A stretch of 64,000 nucleotides of DNA from Ferruginibacter paludis (GCF_030409685.1 NZ_JAUFQJ010000007.1:248001-312000), one strand, 5' to 3'. Counted from the first letter of the stretch, positions 53,765 through 63,253 are shown. The notes: generated from the sequence alone by a model not told the origin. Numbers and translations: made by a program.

Positions 53765-54550
53765 TTACGATTGCCCCCTGTACACCATGCCTTCAAGAAT
53801 AATATTGGTAACACCATCCTGTTTTGTAATACGCATTTTGGTTGGGTAGTAACCGCTTTTTTGAAATTGGGCCGGTTGCGGAATATCCCTTACAAAATTG
53901 TTGGTGGTTTTTAAAAAGTCCAGTGTAATCATGGGCTCATAAAAAACAACTTTGCTGTCGTACGAGCCATAAATAAATGTTTGGGTAAATGGTTGCGGGT
54001 TGGTTGGGTTTAGTTCTGGTGAAGTGATATCCACCCAATGTTTGCCCATGGTAGGTACGGGATCGCCACCCATATAATTAGCAGGTAAATAGGTCGCGGC
54101 CGGATCTGCATTCAACTTAACCGGATCAACATAGGCTTCTCTTTCAGTGGATGGCACCATGTAAAAATGCAGATCGAAATGCGGTTTATCATAGATGCCA
54201 GCAGGCGGATGCCCGTTCGGGTTCCAGTTTAACCAGGCGTGCTGAAACGGTGTGGCTGCGGCTTTGGGATGAAACGCCAGTACTTCGTTGTTTTCGTGGG
54301 TGTGACCGGAACCTGTGCTGCCGCTGCCTGGTGTAACGCTACTCAATGCGGCGTCGTTGATAGCGATGGCGACTCTTTCAGGATTGCCCTGGTTGTCCAG
54401 CTGAATCCATGTCCAGGCTTTGCCATGGTACATTTCGGTTTCGGGGCCTTTAAAAATGCCACCTTTACTGTTGTTGTTGCTGCTGTCTTCTTTTTTGCAG
54501 GAAGAAAATGCAATGGCAATCACTGCGGTTGCCAGGAATAATTTTTTCAT
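53765..54550 (-). CDS. DUF5602-type lipoprotein
   Basis: The ATG at 54550 is chosen because it yields a lipoprotein signal (MKKLFLATAVIAIAFSSC, Cys18) that an upstream ATG would displace by 14 residues. The 261-residue protein has a Ser/Asn-rich linker after the Cys. A beta-rich domain follows with WTWIQLDNQGNPERVAIAIN, an abundant His/Pro segment PHFDLHFYMVPSTERE and GDPVPTMGKHWVD. This matches DUF5602 (TTHB210-like) proteins of unknown role. Several conserved-looking His residues (HFDLHFY, GKHWVD) suggest metal binding. Confidence 0.75.
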   Translation of the reverse strand: MKKLFLATAVIAIAFSSCKKEDSSNNNSKGGIFKGPETEMYHGKAWTWIQLDNQGNPERVAIAINDAALSSVTPGSGSTGSGHTHENNEVLAFHPKAAATPFQHAWLNWNPNGHPPAGIYDKPHFDLHFYMVPSTEREAYVDPVKLNADPAATYLPANYMGGDPVPTMGKHWVDITSPELNPTNPQPFTQTFIYGSYDSKVVFYEPMITLDFLKTTNNFVRDIPQPAQFQKSGYYPTKMRITKQDGVTNIILEGMVYRGQS

Positions 54551-54674
54551 ACTTTTAAATTTTTGTTGATGATTGTTTTTGATTGACAGCACAAAGATGT
54601 TATTGAAAAGCCTCTTTTAAAATAGCGTGCTGAATGAATTGTGCGAATGTTTGGATGAATTGTTATAATTGTAT

Positions 54675-56033
54675 TTATAACGTAGCAGCTTGCTGTTGAT
54701 ACGTTTTTCGATAACTTGTTTTATTTGTTTGCAACAGCTTTTTTACAGTATCCTCAAAAATCGTATTGGCATTGTAACAGGCAAATTCATTGGCCAGCCG
54801 TTTTACATTTTGAGCGTATGATGTATCGTTTATAACCTTTTCCACAGCGTTTTTTATTTGCACCGGTGAAGGTGTTTCTGTTTTTAAATTAATACCCAGC
54901 TTAAAAAAGCCTACCCGGGCACAAATTTCATTTTTGCCTTCATGTACACCCGCCACTACCAGCGGCAGGTGATGCTGAACAGATAACAGCGTGCCGCCGT
55001 AGCCACCATTTGTGACGTAAGCGTTGGCAAAAGGCATGATGTCTGCAAAAGGAATAAAGTCTTCTATAATAATATTTTGGCAGGCATACTTTCTTTTAAG
55101 AGCAGCGGTATGTGCACCGCCGGTTGTTGCAATCACCAATGTATCCGAGTTTTTAAAAGCTTCCAGGGTGGGTATCAAAATTTTATTGATGTCCTTTTCT
55201 ACCGTGCCCTGCGTTACCAAAATCATTTTGTTGTATACGGCGATGCGTTCATCAAACCATGCAGCTTTGGTGCCGGAACTGTACGGAAGCAAAGGGCCGG
55301 TAAACTGAATATTCGCACTCATATCGTTGCGGTTGTACTCAAAACCAGGCGTTCCACTTTGCAGCACTACATCTGCCGACCGGTACAGAATATCAAATAC
55401 ATTGCCGGCAGGCGCTTCTACACCATAGCCTGCAATAATTTCCCTGAAAATGGCATTCACTTTTTTAAATACCATTGCATTGGTAATGGCGTGTAATACC
55501 TTGTGTTTAATTTTTCCTGGTAATGTATCAGCCGGAACCAATCCCATGCCCGCAGGCGGAAGGTTAGCGGAAGTTTCCATCAGCGGAATGATACCAGCCG
55601 CAATCACGGGCACATTGAATTGCGCTTTTATCAACGGAATGCAGAAGGACATAATGTCTGCGACTACAAGATCAAAACGAAATGTGGCATGAATGTCTTC
55701 GATGTCTTTTAAAATAGCCGGCACGGGTCTTATAAAGCAATGCTCAAGATCGAACCTGAATTTTGCCAGCTGGCTTTTGTGCTTCACCCGGTCAGTAAAA
55801 AACTGCTCAAAATTCAGCTGGTTCAGTTGTGGAGCATATACACAAGGGTAGTGCTGAATTTGCAATTTTGCAAGCTTCTCCTTATACAAGTCCTGCGTGT
55901 ACCATCTTACATCGCAGCCAAGGCTTTGCAGGTGTTTTGCCAATCCTGTAAGTGGATTGAAGTGCCCGTCGGCAGGCATAGTTACAAATAAAATTTTTGC
56001 GTTCGTACGTTGCGTACCGGTTTGTTGTTGCAT
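54675..56033 (-). CDS. GT1 (MGT-like) glycosyltransferase
   Basis: The ATG at 56033 gives 452 residues; a longer frame adds 22 residues without homology signs. The N-terminal domain starts KILFVTMPADGHFNPLTGLAKHL, the typical acceptor domain with the catalytic His of GHFNP. The C-terminal donor domain has MILVTQGTVEKDINKI, VIATTGG, the DFIPFADIMPFANAYVTNGGYGG sugar-nucleotide motif and HEGKNEICARV. It is most like macrolide/zeaxanthin-type glucosyltransferases acting on small lipophilic acceptors. It stands alone, divergent from the LytS kinases, so the acceptor is unknown. Confidence 0.88.
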   Translation of the reverse strand: MQQQTGTQRTNAKILFVTMPADGHFNPLTGLAKHLQSLGCDVRWYTQDLYKEKLAKLQIQHYPCVYAPQLNQLNFEQFFTDRVKHKSQLAKFRFDLEHCFIRPVPAILKDIEDIHATFRFDLVVADIMSFCIPLIKAQFNVPVIAAGIIPLMETSANLPPAGMGLVPADTLPGKIKHKVLHAITNAMVFKKVNAIFREIIAGYGVEAPAGNVFDILYRSADVVLQSGTPGFEYNRNDMSANIQFTGPLLPYSSGTKAAWFDERIAVYNKMILVTQGTVEKDINKILIPTLEAFKNSDTLVIATTGGAHTAALKRKYACQNIIIEDFIPFADIMPFANAYVTNGGYGGTLLSVQHHLPLVVAGVHEGKNEICARVGFFKLGINLKTETPSPVQIKNAVEKVINDTSYAQNVKRLANEFACYNANTIFEDTVKKLLQTNKTSYRKTYQQQAATL

Positions 56034-56305
56034 AAAAAATAGTTTTGAATGTTTTGTTTGTTTTGATTGAAACGCAATATTAAAATGTGGCAAAAGCATT
56101 TAAAATGGCAGCCTGAGTGGATTGGCAAATTCAGGTAATGGACTGCTTGTTCTGTTGCCGGACTGTTTTCTGCAGCCGAAAATGATAGTATGCTGCGATG
56201 ACTGTACGTTTACAATTCATACAGCCTTTTCCTCAATTCATACATCAATTTCACATTTGGTGTATTGCTGAAAACAATTATTGCGTATATTTTTTAAATT
56301 ACATC

Positions 56306-57358
56306 ATGGCATTAAAACGGTACAGTAATAAAGAGCCACTGGTTTTTATCTGGGTGATGATACCCTACATCATCTTTCTTAATTTATTGGTGTTTGGCGG
56401 CTGTGTCTATCATTCTTTAAAACTGGTTGTCCAAAGCTTTCTATATACCGGCCTGTTTATGTTTGCCATCTATTTCTTCTTTGGTATAGTGGCCACTTTT
56501 ATTCAAAAGCGGTTTCCATCAGCAGGCGAAATGTTTAAACGCATCGCCGCTATGCTGCCGGTATTTTACCTGTTGAATTGCGTAGCTGTTTCAATGCTCT
56601 TTTACCTGTACAATTGGTTGCAGCCGTTGGCTTGTAATCCGAGACCAGGTATGCTGGGGTGGTCTATATTGTACGCATGCATCATGAGTACAATTATCAC
56701 TTTTATAAATGAAGGGGTAGCCAACTGGGAAGCCTGGAAGGCATCGATTACAGAAACGGAGCAACTAAAAAATGTGTACCAGCGCAGCAGGGTGTTGGGC
56801 TTGAAAGGGCAGATCAATCCACATTTTTTATTCAACTGTTTTAACACGCTGTCGGGATTGATACAGGAGAATACAGAAAAGGCAGAACAATTTTTGGATG
56901 AGATGACGAAGGTACACCGGTACCTGTTGCGCAGTGACGAAGAGTTGCTGGTGCCGCTGGAAACGGAAATGAAGTTCGCAGCATCTTATTTATACCTGGC
57001 AAAAGAACGTTTTGGTGTAGCCATACAATACAGTATCGATATTAACAACCAGTCGATGCAAAAAAAATTGCCACCATTGAGTATGCAGGTGATTTTGGAA
57101 AATATCATTTATACCAATGCGCTCAGCAAGAGCGATCCTTTGTCTATAATCATCTCAGCTGATGGTGGAGATAGTTTAGCCATTGTTAACAGCATACACG
57201 AAAAGATAGTGCTTCAAAATTATGATATCGACGACGGGCTTGACAATTTAATCAACAAATACCAGATGCTGAATGCCGGGAATGTAACCATACAGGAGAA
57301 GGATAATAAACGAATACTGTTATTGCCATTGTTTGATGATAAAGCCGTACTGTCATGA
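56306..57358 (+). CDS. LytS-family histidine kinase with divergent N-box
   Basis: The start at 56306 gives 350 residues with the first helix right after (PLVFIWVMIPYIIFLNLLVF); an upstream ATG would add 36 residues from repeat-free spacer. Four transmembrane helices (about 10-160) lead to the kinase core. The dimerisation motif GQINPHFLFNCFNTLSG keeps His173. The ATPase part has VILENIIYTNALSK where the second kinase has VENAVKHN: Glu265 and Asn266 are kept but the Lys-His pair is replaced by Tyr-Thr. The ending DIDDGLDNLINKYQML is also altered. ATP binding may be impaired. Its stop overlaps the next kinase start by four bases (ATGA). Confidence 0.88.
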   Translation: MALKRYSNKEPLVFIWVMIPYIIFLNLLVFGGCVYHSLKLVVQSFLYTGLFMFAIYFFFGIVATFIQKRFPSAGEMFKRIAAMLPVFYLLNCVAVSMLFYLYNWLQPLACNPRPGMLGWSILYACIMSTIITFINEGVANWEAWKASITETEQLKNVYQRSRVLGLKGQINPHFLFNCFNTLSGLIQENTEKAEQFLDEMTKVHRYLLRSDEELLVPLETEMKFAASYLYLAKERFGVAIQYSIDINNQSMQKKLPPLSMQVILENIIYTNALSKSDPLSIIISADGGDSLAIVNSIHEKIVLQNYDIDDGLDNLINKYQMLNAGNVTIQEKDNKRILLLPLFDDKAVLS

Positions 57359-58425
57359 AAATAGCAAAACCATCTAAAGTAAAATGGCAGGTCTATTGGT
57401 TTTCCATGGTCTTTATTTCTTTTGCGTTTACGTGGATTTTGTACGACGAAAGAATCTGGACAGAGTGGAAAGTGTGGGCAATCACGGTGCCGCTGATCAA
57501 TACTATTGGATATCTCTCTTTTATGGGTCACATACAATACATTCACTGGCTGCAACAAAAATTTCCTTCCCTTGAGCTAACTGGTAAAAGAATTTTTTAT
57601 AAGTTACTGGTAAACCTGTTGGTAATGACGCCATCCGTGTTGCTGATTTTTTATGTGTTCCAGGCATTTCACATTTTGGGCTATAGTATCCGGGAAGACG
57701 ATATCAGGTATGGCTACCTGGTTGGCCTGAGCACCAATTTAATTTTTGAAACTTTATTTGAAGTAATTTTTATAATTGATAAGTATAAGGAAAGCATTGC
57801 GGAAAAAGCTACACTGGAGCAATTGCAGTTACAGCAGGAGTTTGACGGGCTTAAACAAAAAGTAAACCCACACTTTTTATTTAATTGTTTTAATACGTTG
57901 TCTTCTTTAATTTCAGAAGATAAGGATAAGGCAGAAACTTTTTTAGATGGGCTCAGCAAGGTTTACCGTTACCTGATCCGCAATAACGAAGATGGTATGA
58001 GTACGCTGGCCAATGAGATGAAATTCATAGAGAGTTATTTTAAATTACTAAAAACAAGGCATGGAGATGCCATCAGCCTGCACATGGAAGCAGATAAAAA
58101 ATACTATCCTTATCTCTTGCCTTCCCTGAGCCTGCAACTGCTGGTAGAAAACGCAGTCAAACACAATTCTATTTCAAAAGCGCAGCCACTGTCAATTGAA
58201 ATATTTACAACAGAAGGCAACCGCCTGGTAGTGAATAATAACCTGCAGCACCGCACCGTAAAAGCACCCAGCAACAAAATAGGGCTGGAAAATATAAAAG
58301 TAAAATACGATCTGCTGCATTTGCCCGGTTTTCAGATTATAGAAAATGAAAGAAACTTTACGGTCGTGATGCCCTTGTTGTGGAACAACGCTACCAGCCA
58401 AAAAATAGTAAACACAAAAAAATGA
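57355..58425 (+). CDS. LytS-family histidine kinase
   Basis: A 356-residue inner-membrane kinase. Four transmembrane segments (about 12-150) precede a helical linker and the core: LKQKVNPHFLFNCFNTLSSLI with the phospho-acceptor His, the N-box LLVENAVKHNSISKAQPL, and the glycine motif IGLENIKVKYDLL. This is the canonical form seen in Bacteroidota LytS homologues. It is a paralogue of the preceding kinase, overlaps it by four bases and is followed 24 bases on by a LytTR regulator. It is the likely active partner of that regulator. Confidence 0.92.
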   Translation: MKIAKPSKVKWQVYWFSMVFISFAFTWILYDERIWTEWKVWAITVPLINTIGYLSFMGHIQYIHWLQQKFPSLELTGKRIFYKLLVNLLVMTPSVLLIFYVFQAFHILGYSIREDDIRYGYLVGLSTNLIFETLFEVIFIIDKYKESIAEKATLEQLQLQQEFDGLKQKVNPHFLFNCFNTLSSLISEDKDKAETFLDGLSKVYRYLIRNNEDGMSTLANEMKFIESYFKLLKTRHGDAISLHMEADKKYYPYLLPSLSLQLLVENAVKHNSISKAQPLSIEIFTTEGNRLVVNNNLQHRTVKAPSNKIGLENIKVKYDLLHLPGFQIIENERNFTVVMPLLWNNATSQKIVNTKK

Positions 58426-58449
58426 TTTCAAACCATTAACTTTTTTATT

Positions 58450-59208
58450 ATGAAAATATTAATTGTAGAAGACGAAGACCTGGCTGTAAAAAAATTACAA
58501 AAAACACTGGCCGCAGTAGATGCAGGTGCAGATGTGGTGGGGGTAACTGACAGTATTAAAAATACGGTGGACTGGTTAACGACCAATCCGCAGCCTGATT
58601 TGATTTTGATGGATATCGAACTGGCTGACGGCCAAAGCTTCGAGGTTTTTAATTTAACCGATGTAAAAAGCCCGGTGATATTTACCACTTCTTATGATGA
58701 ATATGCATTGAAAGCGTTCAAGGTGAACAGCGTGGATTATTTATTAAAGCCCATTCAAAAAGAAGAGCTGGAAGCAGCGCTGAATAAATTTAAAAAAATT
58801 AAGGGTACGCCCGATATCAATATCGACAGTCTTGTAAAAGAGCTGCAGCAAAAATTGCAACCCAAGGAATATCGCAAACGGTTTTTAGTAAAGTATGGTC
58901 AAAAGCTGGTGTCGGTAGAAATTGATGAAATTGCCTATTTCTACAGTGATGGACGTTTGAATTTTTTTAAAACAAACGATAATAAAAAATTTGTGGTAGA
59001 CTATACAATGGATGAGTTGGAAGATATGCTTGACGCTGAAAAATACTTCCGCATTAGCCGCTCTTTTTATGTATCCATCAACAGCATTGATAAAATTGAC
59101 GACTACTTTGGTAACCGTTTAATTCTTGGTTTGAAACCCGCCGTCGATAAAGAGGCATTGGTAAGCCGGGAGAAAGTGACCGAGTTTAAAAAGTGGATGG
59201 GGAAGTAG
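58450..59208 (+). CDS. LytTR-family response regulator
   Basis: A 252-residue regulator. The receiver (about 1-120) has acidic residues ED (7-8), phospho-acceptor Asp55 in LILMDIELADG, Thr in FTTSYDEYALKAF and Lys in YLLKPI. The LytTR DNA-binding domain (about 145-248) contains RFLVKYGQKLVSVEIDEIAYFYSDGR, KYFRISRSFYVSINSIDKI and NRLILGLKP. It is probably phosphorylated by the LytS kinases encoded upstream. The operon ends at the palindrome 59209-59246. Confidence 0.93.
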   Translation: MKILIVEDEDLAVKKLQKTLAAVDAGADVVGVTDSIKNTVDWLTTNPQPDLILMDIELADGQSFEVFNLTDVKSPVIFTTSYDEYALKAFKVNSVDYLLKPIQKEELEAALNKFKKIKGTPDINIDSLVKELQQKLQPKEYRKRFLVKYGQKLVSVEIDEIAYFYSDGRLNFFKTNDNKKFVVDYTMDELEDMLDAEKYFRISRSFYVSINSIDKIDDYFGNRLILGLKPAVDKEALVSREKVTEFKKWMGK

Positions 59209-59246
59209 GCCCTTAAGGTCTCACCTTCGGTGCCGACCGTAAGGGC
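59209..59246. terminator. Palindrome between convergent genes, possible bidirectional terminator
   Basis: GCCCTTA pairs with TAAGGGC, with an inner GGTC/GACC and CACC-TTCG-GTG stem. It lies exactly between the two stop codons. The T runs after it are poor on both strands, so it may be a weak or factor-assisted end. Part of it is a repeat also found at 36857-36884. Confidence 0.5.
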
Positions 59247-62200
59247 TTATCGTACCGGCACTGTCAGCACAATCAATGACTTCGTGGGATTCAATTTTGT
59301 CTGCAGTATGCCTTTTACTTCTTCCAGTTTGGCGGCAAGCTCCTGCCGTTGTAAAATATTATTCAGCAGTTGCATATCTGATTGGGTACTGTTGAATTCA
59401 ATCGTGTATACGAGGTTATTTTTCTCAACCCCGATGTGCAGATTGCATTCCGTAGCACCGGTACGGACTATATTGGTGCTGCCGCTCTTAATAAACCAGC
59501 AAATATGCTGACGTAATTTCATATCCAGTTCCAGGGCTTCCACTTTTTTATCAATCAGTAAATTAATTGCTGAGTCATACCGGTTACGGAGGGAATCAAC
59601 ATGCTCTTTAATGCGTTCAATGGTTTTTTGCATGCTGTCATTCTCCGGGCTGATACCCCACAGCATATCATCCATGGCCACCATCATCTGCTGACTTTTG
59701 CTGTTAATCTGCTGAATAAATTCTTTTGATTTTTCAGGATCTTTATCGGCTTTCAGTTTTGCCATTTCGCTTAAAATATTAATATTGCTGAGCGCTGTAT
59801 TTACATCCTGGTACAAATTGTCTGCAATGTCAGCCCGCATTTTTTGAATGGCTTCTTTTCGTTTCATCCTTTCTTTATCAAGCCAGAATAACAACGCCAC
59901 AATAAATAAAACTACCAGGCTGTAAAACCACCATGTTTTCCAAAAAGGAGGGACGATTATTATTTTAAGCTGGGTAGCTGTTGCTGATTCTTTTCCTTCT
60001 TCATTCATTGTTTTTAACAGGAAGGTATAGCTGCCCGGCGGTAAAAAGCTGTAGATGGCTTCATTGTTTTTATCGGCTATTTTCCAGTCTTTATCCAGGC
60101 CGTCCATTTTATATTTTATAAGATAGGGACTGTTGTAAATAAGCGGCGAAAATTCAATGGCCAACGAATTTTCCTGGTAGCCCAATTCCAGGGCTTTTAA
60201 ATTGTTCAGCGAATCAACAGAAACAGAACTGCCCATTATTTTGAAATCGGTTATCAGTACATCCGGGGTAGCCGGGGCTACATGAATTTTAGCCGGATCA
60301 AAAAGCACCATGTCATTGGTAGTTCCAAACAGCATGCGGCCGCCGGGAAGTACGGCAGAAGCAGATTGTATAAAATGCTCATTATCCAAACCATCCCGGC
60401 GGGTAAATTTTACAAAAATCTGTTTTTGAATCTGGATTCGGTACAGGCCACTGGTACTGGTAAGCCACAGGTAGCCATCTTTATCTTTCTCTACCGCAGT
60501 AATAAATCCCGATATCATTCCCTGCTGTCCCACAACGGACAGGCCTTGCGTTATTCTGTTATAAACCACCACACGGGTAGCTGTCGTTATAATGACAGTA
60601 CTATCGTTGTAATCGAGGATAGAAGAGATGCCCCGTTCGGGCAGCCTTTTTTCCATCGCCGATGTATCACTGAAGCGCATCGTAATTTTATTGGTAGCCG
60701 GATCTAAAACATACACGCCGTTTTCAGGCGTTCCCACCCATACATAGCCTTTTGAATCAACTGTGATCTTATTTATCTGAACAGGAGGAACGGCATCGAT
60801 AGCTTCAATGCCGGCGTCAAAATTTACCTTGCCTTTAGCTGCCATCCACTTAAATACACCCAATTGATAAGTGCCCAGCCACAGGTTGCGACTTTTATCT
60901 TCCCCCACCTGGCGAATGGTTTGGTTCTGTAAAAGGGGAGGATTGAAATATTTGAACGACCGCTTTGCCTGGTCTATTAAATAAATGCCTGGTTGTGCAG
61001 ACATCCAGATGCTGTTGCTGTCTGCCGAAGCGCACATGCTCCATATAAACGGGTTGGCGGTGCCAAGGCCCCTGATAGTAAGCGGCACCGGATTGAAGTT
61101 GGAATCGTATTCATACAATCCGTCACCCCAGGTGCCCGCAAGTATGGTTCCCCACTTGGTTGCTATAAAAGAGAGCAGACTTCCTTTGCCGGCGGATGCA
61201 GTTGGATTGCTGAAATGTTTTATGCAGGTGAAAAATTCGGTAGCAGGATTGAAACGATATAAACCATTGTTATCTGTGCCTGCCCAGATATTTTTTTCCC
61301 GGTCTTCAAATAAGCAATGCACCATTTCGTAAGCGATGCTCTGTTCATTGACATAACCATTGTATACCAGTTGAAATTGCTTTTCTGCCTCCAGAAATTT
61401 TGCGAGAACCAGCAAACCATTCACCCAAATGGTGCCATCCCGTTGCTGAAAAAATCCCTTGATCTCGTGATAGGTTTTTAAAGAGCTGCCAAGTGTTATA
61501 TCTTTTAAAAAGGGTTGATGCTTTACAAGATCGTAGCATTGAATAAATGGAACTGTGGTCCATGTAATGAACCATAAACGATTCCGACCGTCAAAAAAAA
61601 GATGGTTGTAAGTACCACCCGCATACTGGTCAATCAAAGCATCGTTTGCTTTGTTTGCACCCGGATAATTTAACTGGCCATTTTTTTGATCATAAAGTGC
61701 CAGGCCGGTTTTGGCTACGCTGAGCCAGTATTTTTGGGTGCCGGGTTGCTGGATAAAGTCGATGATATCCCAGTTTTGTTGCTGCTTAAAAAAGTTATGT
61801 ATGTAAGAAAACTCAGTATTGGTTTCATTAAGGGTAATTACCTCACTGCCACTCAGCAGGTAAAAAAGGTGGCCATACTCGTCAGTTATTAACCGTTTCA
61901 ATGAAGTATTTGGAGTAATGGCTTTTTTGAAATGTGTTGGTACGTTTCTGAATGTAAATTTCTTTCTGTCAAAAATGCCCACATTGCCATCAGACATTAA
62001 TAACCATAAATTTTTCTTTTTATCAATCAGCATCTGCCATACAGGATTGGAAGGAAGGCTGGTAGTATCATTTTCAATATGCCGGAAAGATTTATACCGG
62101 GTGCCATCAAACCGTTGCAGACCGTCTGTGGTGCCTGTCCAGATATAACCTTCCTCATCCTGCAATACCGTATTTACCTGGTTGGATAAAAGCCCGGAGT

Positions 62201-62351
62201 TGGTTGTATAATGCGTAAATGAATACTGCTTCGGTGCTTGCGCAATGGCAAATGATGCAAACAGAAAAATGCTGATTACCAAAAATAACTTTGCCAAAAG
62301 AGTTTGATTTTTTTTAATAATCAAATGTAATAAACCTATGTAATAATGCAA
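59247..62351 (-). CDS. Two-component propeller sensor with degenerate kinase domain (pseudokinase-like)
   Basis: A 1034-residue inner-membrane protein. An uncleaved-looking N-terminal hydrophobic segment (about 22-38) precedes a periplasmic double propeller (repeats GYIWTGTTDGLQRFDGT and NIWAGTDNNGLYRFNPA), a Y_Y_Y domain (about 690-755) and one transmembrane helix (about 795). The cytoplasmic part follows the HisKA_3 layout, but where RxxIAxxLHxDV is expected it reads RADIADNLYQDVNTALSN, with Tyr847 in place of the phospho-acceptor His. The N-box reads FIKSGSTNIVRTGA and no DxGxG loop is visible. It is unlikely to autophosphorylate and may signal by conformation. It faces the LytTR operon. 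Confidence 0.85.
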   Translation of the reverse strand: MHYYIGLLHLIIKKNQTLLAKLFLVISIFLFASFAIAQAPKQYSFTHYTTNSGLLSNQVNTVLQDEEGYIWTGTTDGLQRFDGTRYKSFRHIENDTTSLPSNPVWQMLIDKKKNLWLLMSDGNVGIFDRKKFTFRNVPTHFKKAITPNTSLKRLITDEYGHLFYLLSGSEVITLNETNTEFSYIHNFFKQQQNWDIIDFIQQPGTQKYWLSVAKTGLALYDQKNGQLNYPGANKANDALIDQYAGGTYNHLFFDGRNRLWFITWTTVPFIQCYDLVKHQPFLKDITLGSSLKTYHEIKGFFQQRDGTIWVNGLLVLAKFLEAEKQFQLVYNGYVNEQSIAYEMVHCLFEDREKNIWAGTDNNGLYRFNPATEFFTCIKHFSNPTASAGKGSLLSFIATKWGTILAGTWGDGLYEYDSNFNPVPLTIRGLGTANPFIWSMCASADSNSIWMSAQPGIYLIDQAKRSFKYFNPPLLQNQTIRQVGEDKSRNLWLGTYQLGVFKWMAAKGKVNFDAGIEAIDAVPPVQINKITVDSKGYVWVGTPENGVYVLDPATNKITMRFSDTSAMEKRLPERGISSILDYNDSTVIITTATRVVVYNRITQGLSVVGQQGMISGFITAVEKDKDGYLWLTSTSGLYRIQIQKQIFVKFTRRDGLDNEHFIQSASAVLPGGRMLFGTTNDMVLFDPAKIHVAPATPDVLITDFKIMGSSVSVDSLNNLKALELGYQENSLAIEFSPLIYNSPYLIKYKMDGLDKDWKIADKNNEAIYSFLPPGSYTFLLKTMNEEGKESATATQLKIIIVPPFWKTWWFYSLVVLFIVALLFWLDKERMKRKEAIQKMRADIADNLYQDVNTALSNINILSEMAKLKADKDPEKSKEFIQQINSKSQQMMVAMDDMLWGISPENDSMQKTIERIKEHVDSLRNRYDSAINLLIDKKVEALELDMKLRQHICWFIKSGSTNIVRTGATECNLHIGVEKNNLVYTIEFNSTQSDMQLLNNILQRQELAAKLEEVKGILQTKLNPTKSLIVLTVPVR

Positions 62352-62497
62352 ACCGGTTGGTGCAACAGAAATGACACCTGATACCGCCGTTTACGCAATT
62401 CATGCTGTGACTATTCATTCGTGGTTGTTCTATCCACGTCTCCGGTCAATTTTGAAAGGTTAAAGTAATGGTTTTAGATTGGATTGATTTTTAATAG

Positions 62498-62535
62498 CCT
62501 ACTGCTGAACCGCGCTATTGAATTTCAGCAGTAGG
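62498..62535. other. 12-bp inverted repeat, possible transcript end
   Basis: CCTACTGCTGAA (62498-62509) and TTCAGCAGTAGG (62524-62535) are perfect complements around a 14-base loop. The flank after the stem has some T but no strong U-tract. It lies between the divergent pseudokinase and the cytochrome gene, downstream of the latter. Confidence 0.4.
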
Positions 62536-62617
62536 ATTTCGTTTTGGTATCAACAGGCAATTGCCCATGACAAGTTTCACCCGGATTGCAAAGAACATTA
62601 TTTTAATGTTCGGATGA

Positions 62618-63208
62618 TCATTTGATCTCCGCAATTTGCATGGGTGCAGGCACAATATTTTTTACCGGCCTCGTTGATTTCAAAAATGCAAATACTGACT
62701 TTAAATCTTCGTCGGTCATATTTTTGTAATAATACCAGGGCATTGGCGGTAACAGGTCGCGGCTGCTTTCCAGTCCTTTGTATTTTCCTTTTCGCAAAGC
62801 GGTAATGAACTGCTCTTCTTTCCATGCGCCAATTCCTGTCTGGTCGCTTGAGATGTTAGCAGTAAAAGACACCCCCCATGGTCCGGCTGCACTGGTAAGA
62901 TCCGGCCCCATCAACGCCCATCCCTGCTTAATTACATTACCGTCTGGTCGTTGAATTGGGCGGGCGGACGGATAACCGGAAAATCTCAGTTCAGGAATAA
63001 TTTCGGGTCCGTGAGCGCCCATTCTTTTTGGTGAATGACAATCGTCGCAGCCGGCTACGTTGACTAAATATTCGCCCCGGGCAATTCTTTTGGTTGTATC
63101 AACTGCAGCTTTATCGGGTAAGTCTGCAGAGCTGGAATTGGTGCAGCTGATAATGGCGCCCGCGACAATGATTGAAGCGAAAATAAAAATTAAAAATGTG
63201 TTACGCAT
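62618..63208 (-). CDS. Cytochrome c lipoprotein
   Basis: A 196-residue lipoprotein (lipobox-like IISC, Cys22) facing the periplasm. A single heme site, Cys54-x-x-Cys57-His58 in VAGCDDCHSPKR, follows a short linker. A further conserved segment is KQGWALMGPDLTSAAGPWGVSFTANISSD, and the domain ends DLKSVFAFLKSTRPVKN, the typical closing helix of cytochrome c. The sixth ligand could be Met in the ALMGPDLT or PPMPW stretch. It probably carries electrons between dehydrogenases and terminal reductases; partner unknown. Confidence 0.9.
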   Translation of the reverse strand: MRNTFLIFIFASIIVAGAIISCTNSSSADLPDKAAVDTTKRIARGEYLVNVAGCDDCHSPKRMGAHGPEIIPELRFSGYPSARPIQRPDGNVIKQGWALMGPDLTSAAGPWGVSFTANISSDQTGIGAWKEEQFITALRKGKYKGLESSRDLLPPMPWYYYKNMTDEDLKSVFAFLKSTRPVKNIVPAPMQIAEIK

Positions 63209-63253
63209 GATAGTTTGTTTTTGAGTTTATGATTGAATTTTATTTTACGATGT

